Assembly (NCBI GenBank): GCA_040508515.1
Contig: JBEVMS010000261.1
Span: 1-5,960, forward strand
Reading direction: 5' to 3'
Length of the DNA stretch: 5,960 nucleotides
Source of the DNA: JBEVMS01 sp040508515
GTDB lineage: Bacteria; Pseudomonadota; Gammaproteobacteria; Xanthomonadales; Rhodanobacteraceae
Shown here: positions 1 to 5,925 of the stretch, one piece after another
Layout: each line of letters begins with the position of its first letter
Numbering within the stretch: the first letter of the stretch is position 1
Made by a program: the position numbers and the translations under genes
Notes under the pieces: generated by a model
The model's database searches: none
What the model was told of the DNA's origin: nothing
What the model saw: only the letters and a program-made list of their open reading frames with translations

Positions 1-18
1 GGGGAGGCTTCGCACGCT

Positions 19-46
19 CTTGAAATGCCAGGCCCCCGCCCCGATT
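19..46 (+). promoter_or_regulatory. Heat-shock (sigma-32, RpoH) type promoter of htpX
   Basis: The sequence shows CTTGAAA at 19-25, a 13-bp spacer, and CCCCGATT at 39-46. The sigma-32 consensus in enterobacteria is roughly CTTGAAA, a spacer of 11-16 bp, then CCCCATNT. The -35 element is therefore exact and the -10 element differs only by an extra G after the CCCC. Transcription would start near 53-55 and leave a leader of about 55 nt before htpX. E. coli htpX is known to be heat-shock inducible, so position and function agree. The assignment rests on visual matching only. Confidence 0.7.
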
Positions 47-54
47 GCAGATGG

Positions 55-71
55 TGCGGGATACCCCCGCA
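55..71 (+). other. Small hairpin in the htpX leader
   Basis: TGCGGG (55-60) pairs perfectly with CCCGCA (66-71) around the 5-nt loop ATACC. It lies at the very start of the predicted htpX transcript, where it could stabilise the 5' end. It could instead be the end of a gene to the left, because a pyrimidine-rich stretch (TTCCCTTTC) follows. A 6-bp stem in GC-rich DNA may also be chance. Confidence 0.25.
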
Positions 72-108
72 TTCCCTTTCATGACTGCCCGAGAGACGAG
101 AGACAGCC

Positions 109-996
109 ATGCGCCGCATAGCCTTATTCCTGATCACTAACCTTGCCGTTCTTTTACTGCTCAGCGTGGTTTGCCGACTGCTGGGCATTGACGCCTGGGC
201 CGCCAGTCGTGGTTACGGCGGCATGGGCCCCCTGCTGGCATTCGCCGCCGTATTCGGCATGGGCGGCGCATTCATTTCGCTGGCGATGTCCAAGTGGATT
301 GCCAAGATATCCACTGGCGCGCAGGTGATCGAACAGCCGCGCAACGAGCCCGAGCGTTGGCTACTGGACACGGTGCGCCGGCACGCGCAAAACGCCGGCA
401 TCGGGATGCCCGAAGTGGCGATCTACGACGCCCCGGAAATGAACGCCTTCGCCACTGGCATGAGCAAAAACAAAGCCCTGGTGGCAGTCAGTACCGGCTT
501 GCTGCAACAAATGGATCGCGAGCAGATTTCCGCGGTGCTCGGGCATGAAATCGGCCACGTCGCCAATGGCGATATGGTCACGCTGACCTTGATCCAGGGC
601 GTGCTCAACACCTTCGTGATCTTCTTTGCGCGCATCGTTGGGCGCATCGTCGACGGCTGGCTGTCCGGTGGGCGCGACCGCGAAGGTGGCGGTGGCATCG
701 GTTATTTCATCATCGTGATGGTGCTGGAACTGGTGTTCGGCCTGATCGCCTCGACCGTGGTGGCGGCGTTCTCGCGCTGGCGCGAGTTCCGTGCCGACAG
801 CGCCGGTGCCAAGCTGGCCGGACGCGGCGCGATGATCTCCGCATTGCAGCGGCTGGCCGCCAACCATGGCGAAAGCACGCTGCCCAAGACGATCGCCGCG
901 TTTGGTATTTCCGGACCGCTGGCGCAGGGCCTCAAGCGCCTGTTCATGAGCCATCCGCCGCTGGAAGAGCGTATCGCCGCGCTGCAGCGCGGCTGA
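109..996 (+). CDS. htpX: Protease HtpX, inner-membrane zinc metalloprotease
   Basis: This is an M48B-family zinc endopeptidase of 295 residues, close to the usual HtpX length of about 290. HtpX sits in the cytoplasmic membrane with its active site facing the cytoplasm, and cleaves misfolded or damaged membrane proteins, complementing FtsH. Hydrophobic segments lie at about residues 4-24, 38-60, 158-180 and 198-221. The zinc motif HEIGH is at 146-150 (H146 and H150 as ligands, E147 catalytic). The third ligand is probably E226 in the conserved SRWREFRAD stretch. The C-terminal SHPPLEERIAAL is also typical of the family. The ATG at 109 follows a purine-rich stretch (GAGAGACGAGAGA) that can serve as a weak ribosome binding site. 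A sigma-32-like promoter lies about 60 bp upstream, and htpG follows 130 bp downstream. No key residue is missing. Confidence 0.97.
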   Translation: MRRIALFLITNLAVLLLLSVVCRLLGIDAWAASRGYGGMGPLLAFAAVFGMGGAFISLAMSKWIAKISTGAQVIEQPRNEPERWLLDTVRRHAQNAGIGMPEVAIYDAPEMNAFATGMSKNKALVAVSTGLLQQMDREQISAVLGHEIGHVANGDMVTLTLIQGVLNTFVIFFARIVGRIVDGWLSGGRDREGGGGIGYFIIVMVLELVFGLIASTVVAAFSRWREFRADSAGAKLAGRGAMISALQRLAANHGESTLPKTIAAFGISGPLAQGLKRLFMSHPPLEERIAALQRG

Positions 997-1015
997 GCCT
1001 CACCCCTTGGGTGAT

Positions 1016-1050
1016 GATGCGGCCACGAGTTTTGGTTCCGTGGCCGCATC
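1016..1050 (+). terminator. Perfect 12-bp hairpin after htpX, possible terminator
   Basis: GATGCGGCCACG (1016-1027) is exactly complementary to CGTGGCCGCATC (1039-1050), with an 11-nt loop. It begins 20 bp after the htpX stop codon. The following bases are CTTAAAATAA rather than a run of T, so it is a poor classical Rho-independent terminator. It could give partial termination, protect the htpX mRNA 3' end, or mark a processing site between htpX and htpG. The hairpin itself is certain; its role is inferred. Confidence 0.55.
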
Positions 1051-1068
1051 CTTAAAATAATCATTCGT

Positions 1069-1102
1069 CGCTGGGCAGGTGCGTGCCCAGCGCACCTTTT
1101 CT
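1069..1102 (+). promoter_or_regulatory. Two mutually exclusive hairpins ahead of htpG, attenuator-like
   Basis: CGCTGGGCA (1069-1077) pairs perfectly over 9 bp with TGCCCAGCG (1084-1092). The loop of that stem, GGTGCG (1078-1083), is itself perfectly complementary to CGCACC (1091-1096), which overlaps the first stem's right arm by two bases. The second, 6-bp stem is followed directly by TTTTCT (1097-1102), as in an intrinsic terminator. The two stems cannot form fully together. The element ends 24 nt before the htpG ATG. It may be a simple terminator for htpX or a switchable leader for htpG. Pairings are read from the sequence; function is inferred. Confidence 0.4.
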
Positions 1103-1126
1103 ATCAACCGACCTATATCGATCGCC

Positions 1127-3004
1127 ATGACTGAAACCCGCAAATTCGAAGCCGAAGTCGCCCAAGTTCTGCATCTGGTGACTCACTCGCTGTACTCGCA
1201 CAAGGAAATCTTCCTGCGTGAGCTGATCTCCAACGCCTCCGACGCCTGCGACAAGCTGCGGTTCGAGGCGATCGCCCAGCCTGAGCTTTCCGCCGGCGAA
1301 GCGGAGCTGGCGATTTCGGTCAGCTGGGACGCGGACGCGCGCACCATCACCATCCGCGACAACGGCATCGGCATGAGCCGTGACGAAGTGATCGCCAACA
1401 TCGGCACCATCGCCAGCTCCGGTACGCGCCGTTTTCTTGAGGCCATGTCCGGCACGCAGAAGGCCGACGCGCGCCTGATCGGCCAGTTCGGCGTGGGCTT
1501 TTATTCGGCCTTCGTGGTGGCCGACAAGGTCACGGTCACCAGCCGCCGCGCCGACGCGCCGGTGGGCGAGGGCGTGCGCTGGGAAAGCGACGGCAAGGGC
1601 GAATACAGCCTCGATCAGGTCGAGTTGGCCGAACGCGGCACCGCGGTCACCCTGCACCTGAAAGCCGACGAGGATGAGTTCCTCAAGGGCTGGCAGTTGC
1701 GTTCGCTGATCCGCAAATACTCCGACCACGTCGCCTTCCCGATCCGCGTGCCCAAGGAAGAAGACGGTAAGCCCAGCGGCGAGTGGGAAACCGCCAACGA
1801 CGCTTCGGCGCTGTGGACCAAGCCCAAGTCGGAGATCTCCGACGAGGACTACCAGAGCTTCTACAAGTCGCTGGGGCATGACTTCAACGACGCGCTGAGC
1901 TGGACGCACAATCGCGTCGAGGGCAGCCAGAGCTTCACCACCTTGCTGTACCTGCCGTCGCAGCCGCCGTTCGACCTGATGATGGGCGGGCGCGACGAGC
2001 GCAAGGGGCTCAAGCTCTACATCAAGCGCGTTTTCATCATGGACGCTGCCGAAGAGTTGCTGCCGAACTACCTGCGCTTCGTGCGTGGCGTGGTCGATGC
2101 CGACGATCTGCCGCTTAACGTCAGCCGCGAAATCCTGCAACAGAATCGCCAGCTCGATCGCATCAAGAGCGCCTGCGTCAAGCGCGTGCTCGACCTGATC
2201 GAAAAGCTCGCGCGCGACAAGCCGGAAAAATTCGCCACCTTCTACAAGGCGTTCGGCAACACGCTCAAGGAAGGCATCAGCGAAGACGCTAACAACCGCG
2301 AGCGCATCGCCAAGCTGCTGCGCTTCGCCTCGACCGGCACCAAATCGCATCCGGGCGAAGGCACCGCGCAGAACGTCTCGCTGGACGACTACATTGGTCG
2401 CATGGCGGTGGGCCAGGACGCCATCTGGTACATCACCGCGGATAGCTACGCCGCCGCGTTCGGCAGCCCGCAGTTGGAAGCGTTCAAGGCCAAGGGCATC
2501 GAAGTGCTGCTGATGTTTGACCGCATCGACGAGTGGATGATCGGCAGCCTGAGCGAGTACTCCGGCAAGAAACTCAAGAGCGCTGCCAAGGGCGACGTGC
2601 CGCTGGACGAGGCGGATAAGGCCAAGCAGGAAGAAGCCACCAAGGACGCCGAGCCGCTGCTGGCCAAGCTCAAGGAACTGCTGGGCGATCGCGTGGGCGA
2701 GGTGAAAGTTTCCGCGCGTCTGACCGATTCGCCCTCGTGCCTGGCCCTGTCCGATTACGAGATGGCGCCGCACCTGGCGCGCCTGCTGCGCGAGGCTGGC
2801 CAGCAGATGCCGGAGAGCAAGCCCACGCTGGAAATCAACCCGGCGCATCCGCTGGTCAAGCGCGTGCAGAGCGAGGGTGACGAAGGCAAGGCCCGCGACC
2901 TGGCCAATCTGTTGCTGGAGCAGGCGGAAATTTCCGCCGGTGCCCAGTTGCCCGACCCGGCCGCCTTCGTGCAGCGCATGAACCGGGTGCTGCTGGGCGC
3001 CTGA
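1127..3004 (+). CDS. htpG: Chaperone protein HtpG (bacterial Hsp90)
   Basis: This is a cytosolic ATP-dependent homodimeric chaperone that remodels unfolded or aggregated clients, often with DnaK. From the ATG at 1127 the protein has 625 residues, nearly identical to E. coli HtpG (624). The GHKL ATPase domain (about 1-215) carries RELISNASDA (31-40, catalytic E32 and Mg-binding N36), DNGIGM (78-83), IGTIASSGT (92-100) and the lid glycines QFGVGF (120-125). The middle domain contains NVSREILQQ (331-339), whose R334 corresponds to the ATP-sensing arginine. The C-terminal third is the dimerisation domain. The ATG was chosen because MTETRKFEAEV matches the normal HtpG N-terminus. An in-frame GTG at 1079 would add 16 unconserved residues and lies inside a hairpin. 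No Shine-Dalgarno sequence precedes the ATG, and no sigma-32 promoter is visible in the gap. Confidence 0.98.
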   Translation: MTETRKFEAEVAQVLHLVTHSLYSHKEIFLRELISNASDACDKLRFEAIAQPELSAGEAELAISVSWDADARTITIRDNGIGMSRDEVIANIGTIASSGTRRFLEAMSGTQKADARLIGQFGVGFYSAFVVADKVTVTSRRADAPVGEGVRWESDGKGEYSLDQVELAERGTAVTLHLKADEDEFLKGWQLRSLIRKYSDHVAFPIRVPKEEDGKPSGEWETANDASALWTKPKSEISDEDYQSFYKSLGHDFNDALSWTHNRVEGSQSFTTLLYLPSQPPFDLMMGGRDERKGLKLYIKRVFIMDAAEELLPNYLRFVRGVVDADDLPLNVSREILQQNRQLDRIKSACVKRVLDLIEKLARDKPEKFATFYKAFGNTLKEGISEDANNRERIAKLLRFASTGTKSHPGEGTAQNVSLDDYIGRMAVGQDAIWYITADSYAAAFGSPQLEAFKAKGIEVLLMFDRIDEWMIGSLSEYSGKKLKSAAKGDVPLDEADKAKQEEATKDAEPLLAKLKELLGDRVGEVKVSARLTDSPSCLALSDYEMAPHLARLLREAGQQMPESKPTLEINPAHPLVKRVQSEGDEGKARDLANLLLEQAEISAGAQLPDPAAFVQRMNRVLLGA

Positions 3005-3024
3005 CGCGCCTACGTTCGGTTGAT

Positions 3025-3057
3025 AAAGGCCCGCTGCGTTTGGCGGGCCTTTTCTTT
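3025..3057 (+). terminator. Rho-independent terminator of htpG
   Basis: AAAGGCCCGC (3025-3034) pairs perfectly with GCGGGCCTTT (3043-3052) around an 8-nt loop, and the T-rich stretch continues as TCTTT. It starts 20 bp after the htpG stop. This is a textbook intrinsic terminator, which separates htpG from the small gene downstream. Confidence 0.9.
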
Positions 3058-3112
3058 GGTTGTGGTGTCACGATCGGGCGCAATCGCCTGGGCGCACCGT
3101 TTAGCAGCATCC

Positions 3113-3143
3113 AGGACATTGCCCATGACGACCCTCGTATGAT
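3113..3143 (+). promoter_or_regulatory. Possible sigma-70 promoter of the small zinc-ribbon gene
   Basis: TATGAT at 3138-3143 matches the TATAAT -10 element at five of six positions. The best -35 candidate is AGGACA at 3113-3118 (four of six), but the 19-bp spacer is long. Transcription would begin near 3150, giving a leader of about 13 nt. A separate promoter is expected because a strong terminator stands between htpG and this gene. Confidence 0.3.
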
Positions 3144-3162
3144 TTTTCGTTCCGTTTGAAGA

Positions 3163-3363
3163 ATGCTGATGCTCTGCACCGATTGCCGCTCCGGCTACCA
3201 CGCGCCCTACGACCGCTTCGAGCGGCTGGCGGCCAATCCCGAGGTGCCCAGTTTTTTGATGCGCTGCAAACAGTGCGCGGCGCTCTGGAACGAAAGCTCC
3301 GGCGTACCGTTGTTGCTCACCCGGACGCAGGCGCGCTGGTTGTATCCGACCGCGCGGGTTTAG
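3163..3363 (+). CDS. Small zinc-ribbon-like protein of unknown function
   Basis: This 66-residue protein has two CxxC knuckles, C5-T-D-C8 and C35-K-Q-C38, about 27 residues apart. That arrangement suggests a single structural zinc site of the zinc-ribbon type. The tail after residue 45 has no cysteines and ends in basic and aromatic residues (RWLYPTARV). There is no signal peptide or membrane segment, so it is probably cytoplasmic. I do not recognise the family and assign no function; nucleic-acid or protein binding would be typical of such folds. The ATG at 3163 is used, but the ATG at 3169 (M3) is equally plausible and has the better-spaced weak ribosome site (GAAG at 3158-3161). An overlapping frame (3156-3416) lacks the CxxC pattern. 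The gene lies between the htpG terminator and a non-coding spacer and appears monocistronic. Confidence 0.7.
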   Translation: MLMLCTDCRSGYHAPYDRFERLAANPEVPSFLMRCKQCAALWNESSGVPLLLTRTQARWLYPTARV

Positions 3364-3410
3364 CTGTGCCTGTGTCCTGTTACTGTGATGCTTCGACGGT
3401 GGATGGCAGA

Positions 3411-3433
3411 CGTTGAGGTTTCAATCCTCGACG
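3411..3433. other. Small hairpin in the spacer after the zinc-ribbon gene
   Basis: CGTTGAGG (3411-3418) pairs with CCTCGACG (3426-3433) over 8 bp, including one G-T wobble, with a 7-nt loop. It lies 48 bp after the small gene's stop, in a spacer between two convergent genes. No T-run follows on either strand, so it is at best a weak bidirectional terminator. The rest of the 3364-3611 spacer contains nothing else I can name with confidence. Confidence 0.35.
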
Positions 3434-3611
3434 GCGGTGTCACACCATACTTCAGTCGATTGCTTTTTGCCATGGTGGTGAGCGCCGTAATTTACGCAAT
3501 CAAATAGCCGTCTATGCCGCCAATGTAACAACAGGAGGATGCGGATTTTTACGCTTTTGGGGCCGGATATCGACGCCGGACGGAGGTGCGGTGTAGCGGC
3601 ACCGGCATGTA

Positions 3612-4508
3612 TCACGCTGCGCGGATAAAATCGATCAAGGCACGCAGCGGGGAGGGCAGGTGACGCCGTCCGGGGTAGTACAGAAACGGACCGCTGAAGC
3701 TTTGCCACCAAGGTTGCAGCACTGGTTCCAGTTGGCCGCTATCGAGGTAAGGCTGTAGCCAGTCCTCGAACAAGTGGATGATGCCTAAGCCATCGATGGC
3801 CGCCTGCACGGCAAGATCCAAAGCGGCGCCTTGGCGCACCAGCAGTGGCCCGCTGGGATCGACACGCACCACGTCACCATCGCGTTCGAACTCCCATACC
3901 GGCGTCGCCCCGCCGGAGAACTGGCCGCGCAGGCAGGCGTGCTCGAGCAGATCGCGCGGATGTTCGGGGCGAGTGTGCTCGCGCAGATAGGCCGGTGAAG
4001 CGGCAGTGATCAGCCGTTGAGTTCGCGGTCCGATCGGCACGGCGATCATGTCTTGCGCCAGCCGCTCGTCGTAACGGATGCCGGCATCGCAGCCGGCGGC
4101 GAGCAGGTCCACCAAGCTGTCATCGACGATCACCTCCAGCCGGATGTCGGGATAGCGTTTGAGGAAGGGCGTGACAATCGGCGGCAGCACCGTCCGCGCC
4201 ACATTGGCCGGTACGTTGAGCCGCAATGTGCCGGCCGGCCGGTCGCGGAAATGGTTGAGTACGTCCAATGCTGATTCCACCTCGGCCAGCGCCGGCGCCA
4301 GTCGCTCGACCAGCCGCGCACCGGCCTCGGTCGGCGCCACGCTGCGCGTGGTGCGATGGAGCAATCGCACGCTCAGGCGTGCCTCCAGGCGCTTTACCGC
4401 GTCGCTGAGGTTGGAGGCTGAGCCGTTGCCGACACGTGCCGCCTCGCGAAAGCCGCCTGCCCGCACCACCGACAGAAACGCAAAGAGATCCTGCATATCA
4501 GCTGCCAT
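3612..4508 (-). CDS. LysR-family transcriptional regulator
   Basis: The 298-residue length is typical for LysR-type regulators. The N-terminal winged helix-turn-helix covers about residues 6-65: LFAFLSVVRAGGFREAAR, then the recognition region SASNLSDAVKRLEARLSVRLLHRTTRSVAPTEAG, whose spacing and RLLHRTTR element are hallmarks of the family. A linker helix follows to about residue 90. The substrate-binding domain then begins with GTLRLNVPANVARTVLPP and runs to the C-terminus, with YPDIRLEV and GCDAGIRYDERL characteristic of the DmlR/YafC-like branch. Such proteins act as tetramers and usually control a divergent neighbour, here the pyridoxal-reductase-like gene. The effector is unknown. The start at 4508 is used; an in-frame ATG at 4496 (M5) would give MQDLFAFL, also common in the family. 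GGGA on the minus strand is a weak ribosome site for the longer form. Confidence 0.93.
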   Translation of the reverse strand: MAADMQDLFAFLSVVRAGGFREAARVGNGSASNLSDAVKRLEARLSVRLLHRTTRSVAPTEAGARLVERLAPALAEVESALDVLNHFRDRPAGTLRLNVPANVARTVLPPIVTPFLKRYPDIRLEVIVDDSLVDLLAAGCDAGIRYDERLAQDMIAVPIGPRTQRLITAASPAYLREHTRPEHPRDLLEHACLRGQFSGGATPVWEFERDGDVVRVDPSGPLLVRQGAALDLAVQAAIDGLGIIHLFEDWLQPYLDSGQLEPVLQPWWQSFSGPFLYYPGRRHLPSPLRALIDFIRAA

Positions 4509-4615
4509 TGTTCGACATCCCGTACGACCCGTGCGGATTGTGCCGGATTATCGCGCGCCGGAGCCGCTCGTATAGTGCGTGCCACCCATCCCTACCTCAG
4601 TTTTTCGGAGTGAAC
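4509..4615. promoter_or_regulatory. Shared divergent promoter region with phased CGGATT repeat
   Basis: Rightward, TATAGT (4571-4576, five of six) makes a -10 with a weak -35 TTATCG (4548-4553) at 17 bp, typical of an activator-dependent promoter. Leftward, GATAAT (complement of 4547-4552, five of six) makes a -10 with a very weak -35 at 4570-4575. The two promoters would thus occupy the same DNA face to face. CGGATT occurs at 4534-4539 and again at 4544-4549, exactly one helical turn apart, and ATCC at 4517-4520 is an inverted copy of its core. This is a reasonable candidate operator for the LysR protein. A clean T-N11-A palindrome is not evident. Confidence 0.45.
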
Positions 4616-5503
4616 ATGATCGATCTCACCAAGACCGCCACCTATTCGCTCGGCCAGCACCGCGTGCATCGCATGGGCTATGGCGCCATGCAACTGGCCG
4701 GCCCCGGCGTGTTCGGCCCGCCCAAGGATCACGCCATGGCACTGGCGGTGTTGCGCGAAGCGGTGGCCTCGGGCGTCAACCACATCGACACCAGCGACTT
4801 TTATGGCCCCCACGTCACCAACCGAATCATCCGCGAGGCGCTGCATCCCTATGCCGACGATCTGCTGATCGTCACCAAAGTCGGCGCGTTGCGCGGCGAC
4901 GACGCCTCGTGGAACTCGGCGCAGAGCCCGGCCGAACTGACCCAGGCGGTGCACGACAATCTGCGCAACCTCGGTCTGGACGTGTTGGACGTGGTCAACC
5001 TGCGCGTGATGGGCGACGTGCATCATCCTGCCGAGGGCAGTATCGAACCGCAGTTCACCGCTTTGGCAACGCTGCGCGAGCAAGGACTGATTCGTCACCT
5101 GGGCTTGAGCAACGTCACTGCCAACCAAGTGGCGGAGGCGCAGCGCATTGCTCCGGTGGTCTGCGTACAGAATCACTACAACCTTGTCCAACGCGCCGAC
5201 GATGCCTTGATCGAGGCGTTGGCCGAGCAGGGCATTGCCTACGTACCGTTCTTCCCGCTAGGCGGCTTCACCCCGCTTCAATCGCAGGCACTATCCGATG
5301 TCGCCACGCGCCTAGATGCCACGCCGATGCAGGTCGCGCTTGCCTGGCTGTTGGCACGTGCGCCCAACATCCTGCTGATTCCCGGCACCTCGTCGCTGGG
5401 TCATCTGCGCGAAAACCTGGCGGCGGTGGAGCTGGTGCTGAGTGAGGATGCGATGGCGGCGCTGGATGGTATTGGCCGCGGCGTCGATGCTGGTGTTGCG
5501 TAG
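4616..5503 (+). CDS. pdxI: Aldo/keto reductase, YdbC/PdxI-type pyridoxal reductase
   Basis: The predicted role is NADPH-dependent reduction of pyridoxal to pyridoxine in cytosolic vitamin B6 salvage. The 295-residue protein matches my memory of E. coli YdbC (PdxI, about 286 residues) nearly throughout, including GYGAMQLAGPGVFGPP (21-36), HIDTSDFYGPHVTN (56-69), LGLDVLDVVNLRVM and FFPLGGFTPLQS. The TIM-barrel catalytic residues D58, Y63 and K88 are present. The usual fourth residue, histidine, is replaced by R130 in VVNLR; I recall the same in E. coli YdbC, so this is probably a family feature. Cofactor-binding GLSN (163-166), QN (185-186) and IPGTSS with R265 are intact. The ATG at 4616 has GGAG at 4607-4610 with a 5-nt gap. 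An in-frame GTG at 4610 and a longer upstream frame are not needed. It is divergent from the LysR gene. The specific substrate is inferred from similarity. Confidence 0.88.
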   Translation: MIDLTKTATYSLGQHRVHRMGYGAMQLAGPGVFGPPKDHAMALAVLREAVASGVNHIDTSDFYGPHVTNRIIREALHPYADDLLIVTKVGALRGDDASWNSAQSPAELTQAVHDNLRNLGLDVLDVVNLRVMGDVHHPAEGSIEPQFTALATLREQGLIRHLGLSNVTANQVAEAQRIAPVVCVQNHYNLVQRADDALIEALAEQGIAYVPFFPLGGFTPLQSQALSDVATRLDATPMQVALAWLLARAPNILLIPGTSSLGHLRENLAAVELVLSEDAMAALDGIGRGVDAGVA

Positions 5504-5549
5504 ATGTGTCGGTCTGAGTGGAGCTAACGAAAGTCGGTCTTGGACTGCA

Positions 5550-5584
5550 GATTCCGGAGATGGCTGACCATCGTTCCGGGAATC
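5550..5584. repeat. Compound hairpin downstream of pdxI
   Basis: GATTCCGG (5550-5557) pairs with CCGGGAATC (5576-5584) with one bulged G, and inside it GATGG (5559-5563) pairs with CCATC (5568-5572) around a CTGA loop. It lies 46 bp after the pdxI stop. No T-run follows, so it is not a standard terminator; it could act as an mRNA 3'-end stabiliser or be a dispersed palindromic element. Confidence 0.4.
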
Positions 5585-5731
5585 CCTGACCAGTTCGCTG
5601 GTGCTGGCCAGTGCACCGAACTTCAAGCTCGATATGAGCTGCGAATCGGAGTCTTAATCTGCTGGAGGGAACCGCCGTGATCGGCCAGGAGCTGACATTA
5701 GCTGCCGAATACAAAAAGTCCTGCTCCGGCT

Positions 5732-5764
5732 CCCGGGCTGGTCCGCTCGCGGTGAGCGCCCGGG
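5732..5764. repeat. GC-rich hairpin in the tail
   Basis: CCCGGGC (5732-5738) pairs perfectly with GCCCGGG (5758-5764). The enclosed 19 bases contain a further GCTC/GAGC 4-bp stem with a 5-nt loop. The stem is stable but has no following T-run. It may be part of a repeat element or chance in GC-rich DNA. Confidence 0.35.
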
Positions 5765-5896
5765 TCATGGGAGGATCCGGGCCACGTCTTATGTCGTCAT
5801 GGTTAAATCACCAGGGGCGAAGTTATGGCGGGACTTGAACAGGGCGAGGATATTTCCAGGGCTTGACCCACCCAACAACCACCGGCTACTCAAATC

Positions 5897-5925
5897 AGTC
5901 AAGCCGCCACGGTGGTGGCCTGACT
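5897..5925. repeat. Imperfect hairpin near the right edge
   Basis: The arm AGTCAAGCCGCCA (5897-5909) folds back on TGGTGGCCTGACT (5913-5925) with one A-C mismatch, one G-T wobble and a 3-nt loop, giving about 12 pairs. Part of the left arm (GTCAAGCC, 5898-5905) can alternatively pair with GGCTTGAC at 5860-5867. It could be a weak terminator (TTAAC follows) or a mobile-element end. Confidence 0.35.

Noticed and set aside
361..954. A 197-codon minus-strand frame opposite htpX
   Set aside because: Histidine- and glutamine-rich translation typical of an antisense shadow; it lies wholly within htpX.
1079..1126. GTG start of htpG at 1079
   Set aside because: It adds 16 residues absent from the usual HtpG N-terminus and sits inside a stable hairpin loop.
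1061..2848. A 595-codon open frame on the minus strand opposite htpG
   Set aside because: It mirrors the codon pattern of htpG in high-GC DNA, its translation has no recognisable domain, and htpG is conserved end to end.
3156..3416. An 86-codon plus-strand frame overlapping the zinc-ribbon gene
   Set aside because: Arginine- and alanine-rich translation without motifs; the alternative frame has two clear CxxC knuckles.
3421..3711. A 96-codon minus-strand frame across the spacer and the end of the LysR gene
   Set aside because: It overlaps conserved LysR coding sequence in another frame, has no ribosome site and no recognisable domain.
4436..4615. Extended N-terminus of the reductase from an upstream start
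   Set aside because: It would overlap the LysR coding start and the divergent promoters, while the ATG at 4616 has a ribosome site and starts where the YdbC family starts.
5268..5768. A 166-codon minus-strand frame covering the pdxI end and the tail
   Set aside because: Nearly half is antisense to pdxI; low-complexity serine/proline/threonine-rich translation with no domain.
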